From Comamonadaceae bacterium (GTDB lineage: Bacteria; Pseudomonadota; Gammaproteobacteria; Burkholderiales; Burkholderiaceae_C), in contig SEAY01000001.1 of assembly GCA_004144865.1 (NCBI GenBank), positions 60,770 through 124,769 of the forward strand: DNA of 64,000 bases. Direction: 5' to 3'. Below are positions 30,187 to 38,545 of the stretch, piece by piece. Position 1 is the first letter of the stretch, and each line of letters opens with the position of its first letter. Below the pieces are notes generated by a model, which saw nothing but the letters and a program-made list of their open reading frames with translations, made no database searches and had not been told where the DNA came from. A program made the translations under genes and the position numbers.

Positions 30187-32136
30187 GTGATCCAGCTTCG
30201 CAACGTCACCCTGCGCCGCGGCGCCAAGGTGCTCCTCGACGGCGTGTCCGTCACCCTCAATCCCGGTGAGAAGGTCGGCCTGGTTGGGCGCAACGGCGCC
30301 GGCAAGTCCACCCTCTTCGCCCTGCTCAATGGCAGCCTGCACGAGGATGCCGGCGACTTCTCCATCCCGCCGCAATGGCGTCTCGCGCAGGTCGCGCAGA
30401 ACATGCCCGAGACCGACGAGCCCGCCACGGCCTTCGTGCTGGATGGCGACACGCGGCTCGTCACGCTGCGCGAGCAGCTCGCGCAGGCCGAGGCCTCGGG
30501 GGACGGCATCGCCATCGCCCACGTGCACTCGGACCTGGCGGACGCCGGCGCGCACGACGCGGCGCCGCGCGCGCAGTCCCTGATCCTCGGCCTGGGCTTC
30601 CGCGCGGAGGAGCTGGACCGGCCCGTTTCCAGCTTCTCCGGCGGCTGGCGCATGCGGCTGCAGCTCGCCCGCGCGCTGATGTGCCCCTCGGACCTGCTGC
30701 TGCTGGACGAGCCCACCAACCACCTGGACCTCGATGCCCTGGTGTGGCTGGAAAACTGGCTGCAGCGCTACGCCGGCACGCTCGTAGTCATCAGCCACGA
30801 CCGCGAGTTCCTCGACGCCGTGACCAACGTCACGCTGCACATCGACAACCAGCAGCTCACGCGCTACGGCGGCAACTACAGCGCCTTCGAGCTGCTGCGG
30901 GCGCAACAGCTGGAGCAGCAGCAGTCCGCGTACAGCCGCCAGCAGGACAAGATCGCCCACCTGCAGAAGTTCATCGACCGCTTCAAGGCCAAGGCCACCA
31001 AGGCGAAGCAGGCGCAAAGCCGCGTGAAGGCCCTGGAGCGCATGGAGAAGATCGCGCCCGTGCTGGCCAGCGCGGAGTTCACCTTCGAGTTCAAGGAGCC
31101 GCAGAATCTGCCCAACCCGATGCTGGCCATCCAGGACGCGGCGTTCGGGTACGGTGAAAAGGTGATCCTGCGCGGCGTCAATCGCTCGGTGCTTGCCGGC
31201 CAGCGCATCGGCATCCTCGGCGCCAACGGCCAGGGCAAGTCGACGCTGGTGAAGACCATCGCGCGCACCATGCCGCCGCTCGAAGGCCAGATCACGGAAG
31301 GCAAGGGCCTGGCCATCGGCTACTTCGCGCAGCAGGAGCTGGACGTGCTGCGTCCGCAGGACACGCCGCTGGAGCACATGGTGCGGCTCGCGCGCGAACT
31401 GGCCGCCGCCACCGGCCAGTCTGACCGCGAACAGGACCTGCGCAATTACCTGGGCCAGTTCCTCTTCACCGGCGACATGGTGAAGCAGTCCGTGGGTTCC
31501 ATGAGCGGGGGCGAGAAGGCGCGACTGGTGCTGGCGATGATCGTGTGGCAGCGCCCCAACCTGCTGCTGCTGGACGAACCGACCAACCACCTGGACCTCG
31601 CCACGCGCGAAGCGCTGTCGATGGCGCTCAACGAGTTCGAAGGCACCGTGATGCTGGTGAGCCACGACCGCGCCCTGCTGCGTGCCGTGTGCGACGAGTT
31701 CTGGCTGGTGGGCCGCGGGAAGGTGGCGCCCTTCGATGGTGACCTCGACGACTACCAGCGCTACCTGCTGGACGAAGCGCGCCGGCTGCGCCAGCAAGCC
31801 GCCGCGGCCGCCGCACCCGCGGCCCCTGTCGCGGCCCCGGATGCACCCTGCGTCCAGCCGCAGGAGCAGCGCAAGCAGCAGGCGCTGGAACGGCAGCAGC
31901 TCGCCACGCGGCTGAAGCCGCTGAAGAAGGAGCGCGAGCAGGCCGAGTGCAGCATCGCGGCCCTGGAAGCGGAGAAGTCGCAGCTCGAGGGACGGCTCGC
32001 GACCGCGCTGCCGCCCGCGGAGATCGCCGACACCGGCCGCCGCCTGAAGGCCATCAGCGACGAACTCTCGGGGCTGGAAGAACGGTGGCTGGAGCTCTCC
32101 GGCGAGATCGAGGCGGCCGAAGCCGCAAGCTCCTGA
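30187..32136 (+). CDS. ABC-F family ATPase (YheS-like)
   Basis: 649-residue protein with two ABC domains and no membrane segment. Domain 1 has GRNGAGKSTLFALL, signature SSFSGGWRMRLQLARAL and LLLLDEPTNHLDLDAL; domain 2 has GANGQGKSTLVKTI, SMSGGEKARLVLAM and LLLLDEPTNHLDLATR. The positively charged linker between domains and the C-terminal coiled-coil extension (about residues 545-649) are ABC-F features; these proteins act on ribosomes. GTG start at 30187, with GAAAAT six bases before it and no Shine-Dalgarno, again suggesting a leaderless start. Convergent with the following membrane protein gene. Confidence 0.93.
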   Translation: MIQLRNVTLRRGAKVLLDGVSVTLNPGEKVGLVGRNGAGKSTLFALLNGSLHEDAGDFSIPPQWRLAQVAQNMPETDEPATAFVLDGDTRLVTLREQLAQAEASGDGIAIAHVHSDLADAGAHDAAPRAQSLILGLGFRAEELDRPVSSFSGGWRMRLQLARALMCPSDLLLLDEPTNHLDLDALVWLENWLQRYAGTLVVISHDREFLDAVTNVTLHIDNQQLTRYGGNYSAFELLRAQQLEQQQSAYSRQQDKIAHLQKFIDRFKAKATKAKQAQSRVKALERMEKIAPVLASAEFTFEFKEPQNLPNPMLAIQDAAFGYGEKVILRGVNRSVLAGQRIGILGANGQGKSTLVKTIARTMPPLEGQITEGKGLAIGYFAQQELDVLRPQDTPLEHMVRLARELAAATGQSDREQDLRNYLGQFLFTGDMVKQSVGSMSGGEKARLVLAMIVWQRPNLLLLDEPTNHLDLATREALSMALNEFEGTVMLVSHDRALLRAVCDEFWLVGRGKVAPFDGDLDDYQRYLLDEARRLRQQAAAAAAPAAPVAAPDAPCVQPQEQRKQQALERQQLATRLKPLKKEREQAECSIAALEAEKSQLEGRLATALPPAEIADTGRRLKAISDELSGLEERWLELSGEIEAAEAASS

Positions 32137-32151
32137 ACCGCCGGGCCGCGG

Positions 32152-34032
32152 TCAGCGCAGACTCAGGGACTCGCGCACGTTGACTTCGAGCGGCAGCAGG
32201 GTCATGCGAAATCGCTTTCGATCGGCTGGATCGATCTCCGCCGCGCGGTTCCTGGTTTCGAGAAGGTCACTGTCCAGGTCGAACGCGAATTCCTCACCGG
32301 ACACCGCGTCGATCCAGTACTTCCAGGTCCGGCCGTCCTGGTTGCGTTCGATCAATCCGAACTCCGCGTTCTGCTTGAAATAGACTTGGCGCTCCACCGG
32401 CGTCGCCCTCGACTGCAGGGGCATGCCCGACCAGGTGGCCGGGATCGGCATACCCAACTGCGACAGCACGGTGGGGGCTATGTCGACCTGCGAAGCCAGG
32501 CGGCGCTCGTCGATCCGCAGCGGCGCGGCCTTGCCTGACGTCATCAGGATGAGGGGGATGTCGAGGACCTCACCGAACACGCCCTTGGCGTGCGAGAAAA
32601 GGCCCCGTTCACCGACGAACTCCCCATGGTCGGCCGTCGCGACGACAAGCGCGTCATCCATCAGGCCCTTGCTTCGAAGCACGTCCAGCAACTCACGAAT
32701 GGTCTGGTCCGCCTGCAGCACGCCGCCGTCGTAGAAGTTGACGTATCTTTGTCGTTCCTGCTCGGACGGCTCGAACTTTCCGTGGACCATCGCGAAGTAG
32801 TTCTGTTCCTCGCCGAACCTGCTCGGCGCCATCCGGCGCCCCAGCAGGTGGCTGGACATGAGATGGATCTGAATGAAGTTGCCCTGCGTGGAATGGGTCT
32901 TGAGCCGCTTCAGCGCGGCGACGACGTTCGCATCGTCATTGGCGTACCCCCGGCGGCTCATGGTCCCGTCGAAGTAGCTGTCAACGGCGCCGTACATCTC
33001 CCGCAACCCGTAGAAGTTGGTGTGGTCGCCGCCCAGCACCATGTGCGCCTCGTAACCATGCATGCGCAGGACCTCGGGCAGCGTCAGCGGCTGGTCCACG
33101 AACTGGTGGATGTACCGCGAGCTCGCGATGGCCAGCAAGCCGCAGGCCGATTCGCTGCAGACGCTGTGGATCCGCGGCACCCGCACCGCTGAGCCGGTCT
33201 CCACCATCTGACTCAGGAAGGGCGTCGTCGGGCGCCCATACCCGTACACGTGCATGTTGCGCGCCCGGAGTCCATCCGAAACGATCAGGATCACATTGGC
33301 GCCAAGCCGGCGTTGCACATTGCCGTAGGCCGCCCGGGCTGCACGCTCCTTGTCGATGAGCTGGCGCCCCTGGGGCCGCAGGTTGCTTTGGAACTTGCGC
33401 GCGAACGAATCCGGCCAGAAGCTCAGCGCCAATGGCTCGCCTTCGGGGGTGGGGGGGAACTCGTTGTAACGCCAGCCGAAGAGGGCAAGCAGGAGACAGG
33501 CCGCCACGGCGCCGGTTGCGATGACGAGAGGGTTCAGGCGCCCGCTCGCCCGCGGCAGCCAGTCACCGCGCCTGTAGAGTGCCTGGATGACCGCCAGCAG
33601 GACAAGGAACACGCCGAGCACCAGCGCGCCGGCCGCGTACACCGTGGTGGGACCGAGCACTTCCATCATGTACGGGGCCTGGGCCACATACGTCGAGATC
33701 AGGCCCCATGACACCAGGTATCCCCAGGCGCTGAAACCGACGACCGCAGTCACGTAGTAGAGCCAAAGGCCCGAGAGCACCGTGGCGGTGACCAGCGCCC
33801 CGCCGAAAGCCGCGGCCTTGCGCCCCCCCAAGGCGTGGAGCGCGCCGCGGAGCAGCACCGTGGTCGTAGCGAGAGCGACGACGACTTTCAGGTGCGGCAG
33901 CACCGCGGCGGAGGTGGCACCCAGCCTGTTCGTATAGATCCACAGGAAGACGGCGGCAGGAAGCAGCCAGGCCGCCGCCTCGAGCAGGAAGGCGGCTGCA
34001 AGCCGGCGGCGCGGATCAGGCGTGCTTGACAT
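32152..34032 (-). CDS. Membrane-bound sulfatase/phosphoethanolamine-transferase-like protein
   Basis: 626 residues. Five N-terminal membrane helices (first LAAAFLLEAAAWLLPAAVFLW), then an alkaline-phosphatase-superfamily domain in the periplasm: NVILIVSDGLRARNMHVYGYGRPTTPFL, the probable nucleophile region HSVCSESACG, and TADHGEFVGERGLFSHAKG near the metal site. There is no CxPxR motif, so it is not a classical sulfatase; the topology is that of lipid headgroup transferases such as EptA or MdoB, moving phosphoethanolamine or phosphoglycerol to a glycan. The ATG at 34032 overlaps the methyltransferase end by 17 bases. By eye its composition is less GC-rich than the neighbours, hinting at acquisition. 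Confidence 0.78.
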   Translation of the reverse strand: MSSTPDPRRRLAAAFLLEAAAWLLPAAVFLWIYTNRLGATSAAVLPHLKVVVALATTTVLLRGALHALGGRKAAAFGGALVTATVLSGLWLYYVTAVVGFSAWGYLVSWGLISTYVAQAPYMMEVLGPTTVYAAGALVLGVFLVLLAVIQALYRRGDWLPRASGRLNPLVIATGAVAACLLLALFGWRYNEFPPTPEGEPLALSFWPDSFARKFQSNLRPQGRQLIDKERAARAAYGNVQRRLGANVILIVSDGLRARNMHVYGYGRPTTPFLSQMVETGSAVRVPRIHSVCSESACGLLAIASSRYIHQFVDQPLTLPEVLRMHGYEAHMVLGGDHTNFYGLREMYGAVDSYFDGTMSRRGYANDDANVVAALKRLKTHSTQGNFIQIHLMSSHLLGRRMAPSRFGEEQNYFAMVHGKFEPSEQERQRYVNFYDGGVLQADQTIRELLDVLRSKGLMDDALVVATADHGEFVGERGLFSHAKGVFGEVLDIPLILMTSGKAAPLRIDERRLASQVDIAPTVLSQLGMPIPATWSGMPLQSRATPVERQVYFKQNAEFGLIERNQDGRTWKYWIDAVSGEEFAFDLDSDLLETRNRAAEIDPADRKRFRMTLLPLEVNVRESLSLR

Positions 34033-34645
34033 TCCGGAGGTGGACCAGTTTCGACAGGCCCAAGGCGTTCGCGTTCTGCACGGACACCACCTGCCAGTCA
34101 TGACGTTCGATGTGCTCGGCGTAGTGGAAGGTGGAACGGAAGCCGATCCTGTCGGCGAGCCGGCTGGAGACCCATTCGAAGAACATCCAGAAGCCACTGC
34201 CGCTGAAATGGTTGACGATGAGGATGTGCCCGTCCGGCTTGCAGACGCGCCGGATCTCGGCCACCAGCCGGTCGGGGTCCGGCGTCACCGAAAGGACGTA
34301 CGGAACGGCGACGCAATCGAAGCTGTTGTCCGGGAACGCGAGCGCCTCGGCATCCATGCGCAGGAGTTCCAGGCGGCCGGCGCGGGGGGAAAGCGCCCGC
34401 CCGGCCGCCTTGTCCAGCATTTCCTGCGACAGGTCGACGCCCGTGATGTTCGTCTCAGCGGGGTAACGATGCAGGGTCAGGCCTGTCCCCACCCCCACCT
34501 CCAGCAGGTCCACCGGGCGAAGCCGCTCCACCAGCCGGCACATCTTGCGGCGGCCGTCTTCCAGCACGCGGCCAAACAGGCGGTCATAAATGGGGGCGTA
34601 GAACCTGTACGTTGTTATGACATTGTTCTGGCTGACGGCACTCAA
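34016..34645 (-). CDS. Class I SAM-dependent methyltransferase (PmtA-like)
   Basis: 209 residues. Begins VITTYRFYAPIYDRLFGRVLEDGRRKM, then SAM motif I LLEVGVGTGLTLHRYP, GVDLSQEMLDKA and DCVAVPYVLSVTPDPDRLVAEIRRV. The opening and motif I resemble Rhodobacter-type phosphatidylethanolamine N-methyltransferase (PmtA). I favour a TTG start at 34645 with GGAGAAGA upstream; the frame is open to 34720. It overlaps the membrane transferase gene by 17 bases, so the two likely work together, perhaps on a phospholipid or its headgroup. Substrate not established. Confidence 0.8.
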   Translation of the reverse strand: MSAVSQNNVITTYRFYAPIYDRLFGRVLEDGRRKMCRLVERLRPVDLLEVGVGTGLTLHRYPAETNITGVDLSQEMLDKAAGRALSPRAGRLELLRMDAEALAFPDNSFDCVAVPYVLSVTPDPDRLVAEIRRVCKPDGHILIVNHFSGSGFWMFFEWVSSRLADRIGFRSTFHYAEHIERHDWQVVSVQNANALGLSKLVHLRNVKHA

Positions 34646-34809
34646 TCTTCTTCTCCGTTCCGGTCTCGTGAAGGCGCGCTGTTCGGCCCGCCTCCCCTCC
34701 CCGCGGCATTGTCCTGCCATCCCCTGCCATGCGCCCGTTCCTCGACGAGGGCTCGTTGCACGCTGGCCACAATCTGGTGCCCATGGCGCGGCTCGCGCAT
34801 CATCCGGCC

Positions 34810-35334
34810 ATGGCCACTTCCCTCCAGCTCGCCGCCGGCGATCCCGCCCTGCTTGCCGCCGTGCAGCGCGCCCGCAAGCTCCTGAACCGCCGCGCGCTGG
34901 CCGGTGCCGCCGCCGGCGCCGTGCCCATCCCGGGCCTGGACTGGCTGGTGGACGCCGCGCTGCTGTCGCGGCTCATCCCGGCGATCAGCGCCGAATTCGG
35001 CCTCTCGCCGGAGCAGCTCGAACGCCTGCCGCAGCGCAAGCGCGAACAGGTGGAGAAGGCGGTCGGCGTGGTGGGCTCCATGGTGATTGGCAAGTTCATC
35101 ACGCGTGACCTCGTGATCCGCACGGCCGCGGCGGTGGGCCGGCGCCTTACCGTGAAGCAGGCGGCGAAATACGTGCCGTTGGCGGGCCAGGCGCTCTCCG
35201 CGGCGATCGGCTACACCGCGATCCGCTACCTCGGCGAGCAGCACATCCGCGACTGCGTCGAGGTCTGCAAGCAGGCGCACCTCAAGCTGCCGATGACCAC
35301 CCCCGCCCTGCCCGCGCCATCAGCGTCCGGCTGA
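34810..35334 (+). CDS. Hypothetical protein, possibly membrane-associated (DUF697-like)
   Basis: About 174 residues from ATG 34810 (in-frame ATGs also at 34729 and 34783; none has a clear Shine-Dalgarno). Alternation of Gly/Ala-rich amphipathic stretches (GAAAGAVPIPGLDWLVDAALL; VVGSMVIGKFITRDLVIRTAAAVG; VPLAGQALSAAIGYTAIRYLG) resembles the DUF697/YcjF-type C-terminal regions, but similarity is only by eye. It could be a small membrane-surface protein. Divergent from the methyltransferase; the 164-base gap between them shows no clear promoter. Confidence 0.65.
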   Translation: MATSLQLAAGDPALLAAVQRARKLLNRRALAGAAAGAVPIPGLDWLVDAALLSRLIPAISAEFGLSPEQLERLPQRKREQVEKAVGVVGSMVIGKFITRDLVIRTAAAVGRRLTVKQAAKYVPLAGQALSAAIGYTAIRYLGEQHIRDCVEVCKQAHLKLPMTTPALPAPSASG

Positions 35335-35417
35335 CAGCGACTCGCTCGCCGAGCCTATCGGCCGGGCGCCCCCTCCGGGGTCCAATGCAGCAGCAGGAAC
35401 CACGAGGAAATCCACCG

Positions 35418-35714
35418 ATGGAAGTCTCCGACATGCTCGGCTATCTGGCGGGCACGCTCACCACGGCCGCGCTCGTGCCGCAGGTGTGGCGTACCTTCCG
35501 CACGAAGGACGTCAGCGGCATCTCGCTGCGCATGTACAGCATCTTCACGACCGGGATTGCGGTCTGGCTCGCCTACGGCATCTTCCTGAAGGAAACGCCC
35601 ATGATGATGGCGAACGGCGTCAGCCTCGTGCTCGCGTGCGCCGTGCTGGTCATGAAGCTGAGGTACCGAAAGCGCGACACACGCGCGTCGAGGGAGCCGC
35701 TCGCCCGCGCTTGA
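35418..35714 (+). CDS. SemiSWEET-type small membrane transporter (PQ-loop)
   Basis: 98 residues with three membrane helices: LGYLAGTLTTAALVPQVWRTF containing the PQ motif, YSIFTTGIAVWLAYGIFL, and MMMANGVSLVLACAVLVM. Size, the three-helix bundle and the PQ motif fit bacterial SemiSWEETs, which dimerise to pass sugars across the inner membrane. GAGGAAA Shine-Dalgarno before ATG 35418; this ATG is preferred over 35385 because the helix begins soon after it. Substrate unknown. Confidence 0.85.
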   Translation: MEVSDMLGYLAGTLTTAALVPQVWRTFRTKDVSGISLRMYSIFTTGIAVWLAYGIFLKETPMMMANGVSLVLACAVLVMKLRYRKRDTRASREPLARA

Positions 35715-35810
35715 TGCCCGCACTACGCCGGGTGTTGTGGGCGCAATCGTACAGAGCCCGGGGCCGTCCCCTTCCAGACAGGGCGCCCCCAGGGGCACAC
35801 CCTGCCGGGC

Positions 35811-36029
35811 ATGGATCCCCGCTGGCAACCCAACCTCGGCCCGCTGCAGCCCGCAGCGGCCTCTCCCGAAGCGTGCGACCTGCACGCAGCCGGCTGGTGG
35901 GCCCAGCCGGAGGAATGCTGGGTCCGCACCGGCCACGGCGCCGCGATGCTGGTGTCGCTGGAGACCTGGCGCGCGCTGCGGGACCGGGCCGGGTTCGTGC
36001 GGCCGCGCCTGGCGATGCAGCGCTCCTAG
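35811..36029 (+). CDS. Small hypothetical protein
   Basis: 72 residues (MDPRWQPNLGPLQ...). No Shine-Dalgarno. The C-terminal half, VRTGHGAAMLVSLETWRALRD, is reminiscent of Phd/YefM-type antitoxin strands (GxxAAxLVSxExxxxL), but there is no toxin partner and the similarity is weak. It may be a real orphan or a chance frame; the sequence is tryptophan-rich (six Trp), which is unusual for a chance frame. Confidence 0.4.
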   Translation: MDPRWQPNLGPLQPAAASPEACDLHAAGWWAQPEECWVRTGHGAAMLVSLETWRALRDRAGFVRPRLAMQRS

Positions 36030-36097
36030 CGGCAATCCGCGTGGCGCCGCGCCCGCGGCTGTGTCAGCATACGGCTGTCGAGCACTACGGGATCGCG

Positions 36098-36370
36098 ATG
36101 TCCGGACCGAACCACAACCAGCGGGAAACCCCGGCGAACCAGGCCACGCCGGAACTGGACGCCCGCGGCCTCGGCTCGCCGCTGCCGGTGCTGCGGGCCC
36201 ACCGCGCAATGCGGGAGCTGCTGCCCGGCGAGCAACTGCGGGTGCTGACCTCGCATCCGCAGACCGTGACCGAATTCCAGCTGCTCGCCAAGCACGTGCC
36301 CGGCTGCGAACTGCTCTCGCAGGAAGAACGCGAGGGATCGTTCGTGCACCTGCTGTTGCGGCGGCGCTGA
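36098..36370 (+). CDS. TusA-like protein lacking the catalytic cysteine
   Basis: 90 residues with the TusA/SirA two-layer fold pattern: ELDARGLGSPLPVLRAHRAMRELLPGEQLRVLTSHPQ. The TusA signature is GLxCPxP, with the Cys carrying persulfide sulfur; here it reads GLGSPLP, so the Cys is Ser. A second cysteine (VPGCELL) is retained at the position TusA-like proteins often have. The protein therefore probably does not act as a sulfur carrier in the usual way. Start ATG 36098. The neighbours are unrelated. Confidence 0.8.
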   Translation: MSGPNHNQRETPANQATPELDARGLGSPLPVLRAHRAMRELLPGEQLRVLTSHPQTVTEFQLLAKHVPGCELLSQEEREGSFVHLLLRRR

Positions 36371-36389
36371 GCCCCGCCGCGCTGCACGC

Positions 36390-36779
36390 TCAGCTGGCGG
36401 CGCCTCGCGCGATCAGCCGATCCAGCGTCTGCGCGAGTTCGCGCGTGTTCACCGGGGCCAGGAGATAGGCGTCCGCGCCCGCGCGCTCTGCCGCCGCCTG
36501 TGCATGGCCCGTGACGTACACGGCCGACACATGGACGATGGGCAGGCGCGCCGTGGCCGGGCGCTCGCGCAGCGTGCGGCAGACGTCCAGGCCCAGGATG
36601 TCCGGCAGGTGCACGTCCAGCACGATGGCCGCCACGTCCGCCGCGCGGTCCAGGGCCTCCCGGCCCGACGCCGCCTCGAGGGTGGGGAACCCTTCGGAGC
36701 GCAATCCGCGCGCCACCGCATAGCGCCCGGCTTCGGAATCGTCGACGACGAGGATGGTGGACTGGCTGCAATCGGGCAT
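36390..36779 (-). CDS. Stand-alone response-regulator receiver domain
   Basis: 129 residues, a single CheY-like receiver with no output domain. The acidic pair is in ILVVDDSEAGRY, the phosphoacceptor Asp in AIVLDVHLPD, and the Ser switch in VHVSAVY. The usual Lys before the last loop (KPx) is absent: the sequence reads AYLLAPVN. So phosphorylation chemistry may be altered. Start ATG 36779, where the domain begins. Its partner kinase is not in the window. Such receivers often act as phosphate shuttles or in multi-step relays. Confidence 0.85.
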   Translation of the reverse strand: MPDCSQSTILVVDDSEAGRYAVARGLRSEGFPTLEAASGREALDRAADVAAIVLDVHLPDILGLDVCRTLRERPATARLPIVHVSAVYVTGHAQAAAERAGADAYLLAPVNTRELAQTLDRLIARGAAS

Positions 36780-36813
36780 CGGGGCGGGATGATAGCGGCC
36801 GGCCCAAGGAAAA

Positions 36814-36842
36814 GGGGCCCGCTGCACCTGGCAGCGGGCCCC
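36814..36842 (-). terminator. Rho-independent terminator of tRNA-Lys
   Basis: 12-bp perfect stem GGGGCCCGCTGC / GCAGCGGGCCCC with a 5-base loop, followed on the minus strand by TTTTCC. It lies ten bases past the 3' end of the tRNA gene. Confidence 0.85.
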
Positions 36843-36851
36843 CTGAATGGG

Positions 36852-36927
36852 TGGTAGGACGTACAAGATTCGAACTTGTGACCAACGGATTAAAAGTCCG
36901 CTGCTCTACCAACTGAGCTAACGTCCC
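36852..36927 (-). tRNA. tRNA-Lys (anticodon TTT)
   Basis: 76-base cloverleaf with encoded CCA. D arm AGCTCAGTTGGTAGAGC, anticodon stem-loop GCGGA-CTTTTAA-TCCGT with anticodon TTT, variable loop, T arm ACAAG-TTCGAAT-CTTGT. The acceptor stem is GGGACGT against ACGTCCT, so the first pair is G1-U72 instead of the usual G1-C72. Followed by a strong terminator. Confidence 0.97.
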
Positions 36928-36969
36928 AACCGGTTCCTGCCGCTACTTTCGAAGCAGCAAAGCCCGCGA

Positions 36970-37758
36970 TTATAGCGTGATCTTTGCGGGCTTCCGCGCG
37001 GCAATCCTGTCGAGAACCCAACCGGCCGCGCACTGCCCGAAAGTCGCGGTCACGCTCACCACCGACCCGTAGCCGTGGCAGTTGAGCGAGCCATCGCCCT
37101 CGATGGCACAGGACGGATCGGGCGGCGCCACCGCTTCGCGACTGAAGACGCAGGGCACGCCGATGCGCTTGCCCTCCCGGGGCGCGCCATGGAACTTGCG
37201 CAGGCGATAGCGCAGCTGTGCCAGCAGGGGGTCATGCGTGGTGTGCACGAGGTCGTCCACGTCCACCTTGTGCGCGAGCCGCTTGCCGCCAGCCGCCCCG
37301 CAGGCGATGAACAGCGTCTTGCTGGCGCGCGCCCAGGCAGCCATGGCGGCCTTGGCCTTCACGGCGTCGCACGCATCGATCACCGCGTCCACGCCCGGCG
37401 GCAGCAGCTGCGGCCAGTTCTCCGGCTCGACGAAATCCTCCACCGCGTGCACGGTGCAGCCGGGATGGATCTGCGCGATGCGGTCGCGCATGGCCAGCAC
37501 CTTGGCCTGGCCGACGGTGCAGTCCAGCGCGTGCACCTGGCGGTTGATGTTGGATTCGGCGACGTGGTCCAGGTCCACGAGGGTCAGCGTGCCGACGCCG
37601 CTGCGCGCCAGGGCCTCGGCCGCCCAGGAGCCGACGCCGCCTATCCCCACCACCGCGACGTGCGCGCGGCGGATCGCCGCGGCGCCGTCCATGCCGTAGA
37701 GGCGCTCCAGTCCGCCGAAGCGGCGCTGCAGGTCGGCCGCCTCGTCCAGGTGCGTCAT
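36970..37758 (-). CDS. tcdA: tRNA threonylcarbamoyladenosine dehydratase
   Basis: 262-residue E1-like (MoeB/ThiF fold) enzyme that cyclises t6A to ct6A at position 37 of ANN-decoding tRNAs using ATP. Opening RRFGGLERLYGMDGA, nucleotide-binding GIGGVGSWAAEALARSG, VDLDHVAESNINRQ and CDAVKAKAAM are the family motifs. Full length. Sixteen bases after cpoB; it lies next to tRNA-Lys(UUU), itself a t6A/ct6A substrate, though that is likely chance. Confidence 0.94.
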   Translation of the reverse strand: MTHLDEAADLQRRFGGLERLYGMDGAAAIRRAHVAVVGIGGVGSWAAEALARSGVGTLTLVDLDHVAESNINRQVHALDCTVGQAKVLAMRDRIAQIHPGCTVHAVEDFVEPENWPQLLPPGVDAVIDACDAVKAKAAMAAWARASKTLFIACGAAGGKRLAHKVDVDDLVHTTHDPLLAQLRYRLRKFHGAPREGKRIGVPCVFSREAVAPPDPSCAIEGDGSLNCHGYGSVVSVTATFGQCAAGWVLDRIAARKPAKITL

Positions 37759-37774
37759 GCGCGCCCGGCCGGGA

Positions 37775-38545
37775 TCAACGCAGGCGGGCGAGGCGCTCGC
37801 GCGCGGCGCTGGCGGCTTCCGACTGCGGGTAGGCCTTCACCAGGTCGTCGAGCGTGCGGCGCGCGCTGGCGTTGTCCTTCAGCTCGATCTGGCAGTTGGC
37901 GATCGAGAGCACCGCTTCCGGCGCGCGCGGATGGTCCGGCGCCTGCTGCAGCAGCGCGCGGAAATTCGCGATGGCGCCGCGGTAGTCGCGATTGGCGTAC
38001 TGCGCGTTGCCGAGCCAGAAGAGCGCGGTCGGCCGGTAGCCGCTGGTCGGGTACTGGCGCACGAACGCGGCGAAGGCCGCCTGCGCCGCGACGAAGTCGC
38101 CCTTGCGGAACGCGGCCAGCGCGCCCTCGAAGGCGGCCTGCTCCGCCGGCTCGGCGGCGAACTCGCGGCCGTCCATGGTCACCGTCACGGGCTCGAACTT
38201 GCGCAGGCGCTCTTCGACCCCCGTGGCGATGTCACGCTGGCGCTGCTGCACTTCGCTCACGTCGCGGGCGAGCTGTTCGTCCGTTCCGCGCAGGCGCGCC
38301 ACTTCGGCACGCAGCGTCTCGATCTGTCCCTGCAGTTCCAGCAGGCTGCGGCGCAGGGTCGCGTTCTCCTCGTTGGCGCGCCGCAGGTCTTCGAGCATCA
38401 CGCGCTGCTGCTCGATGCGCTGGCGCAGCTCCAGGATGGCGCGGCGGGCCTCGTCGTCCTCGAACAGCGCCGCCTGCGCCGGGGCGGCGAAGAGCATCGC
38501 GGCGGCGAGCGCCGCGCCCAGCGCGGAACGTTGCATCGCTTTCAT
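37775..38545 (-). CDS. cpoB: Cell division coordinator CpoB (YbgF)
   Basis: 256 residues. Sec signal ([19 protein letters not shown]), an N-terminal trimerising coiled coil ([23 protein letters not shown]... to RLRG), and C-terminal TPR repeats ([43 protein letters not shown]). CpoB links outer-membrane constriction (Tol-Pal) with septal peptidoglycan synthesis. The ATG at 38545 overlaps the pal stop (ATGA), the normal coupling, which argues that pal was intact until recently or still is. Confidence 0.92.
   Translation of the reverse strand: MKAMQRSALGAALAAAMLFAAPAQAALFEDDEARRAILELRQRIEQQRVMLEDLRRANEENATLRRSLLELQGQIETLRAEVARLRGTDEQLARDVSEVQQRQRDIATGVEERLRKFEPVTVTMDGREFAAEPAEQAAFEGALAAFRKGDFVAAQAAFAAFVRQYPTSGYRPTALFWLGNAQYANRDYRGAIANFRALLQQAPDHPRAPEAVLSIANCQIELKDNASARRTLDDLVKAYPQSEAASAARERLARLR

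Noticed and set aside
32152-34032. Annotation as an arylsulfatase
   Set aside because: There is no CxPxR formylglycine motif and there are five N-terminal membrane helices; it fits a headgroup transferase better.
35811-36029. Phd-like antitoxin of a toxin-antitoxin pair
   Set aside because: Only a weak strand-pattern resemblance and no toxin gene adjacent; kept as hypothetical.
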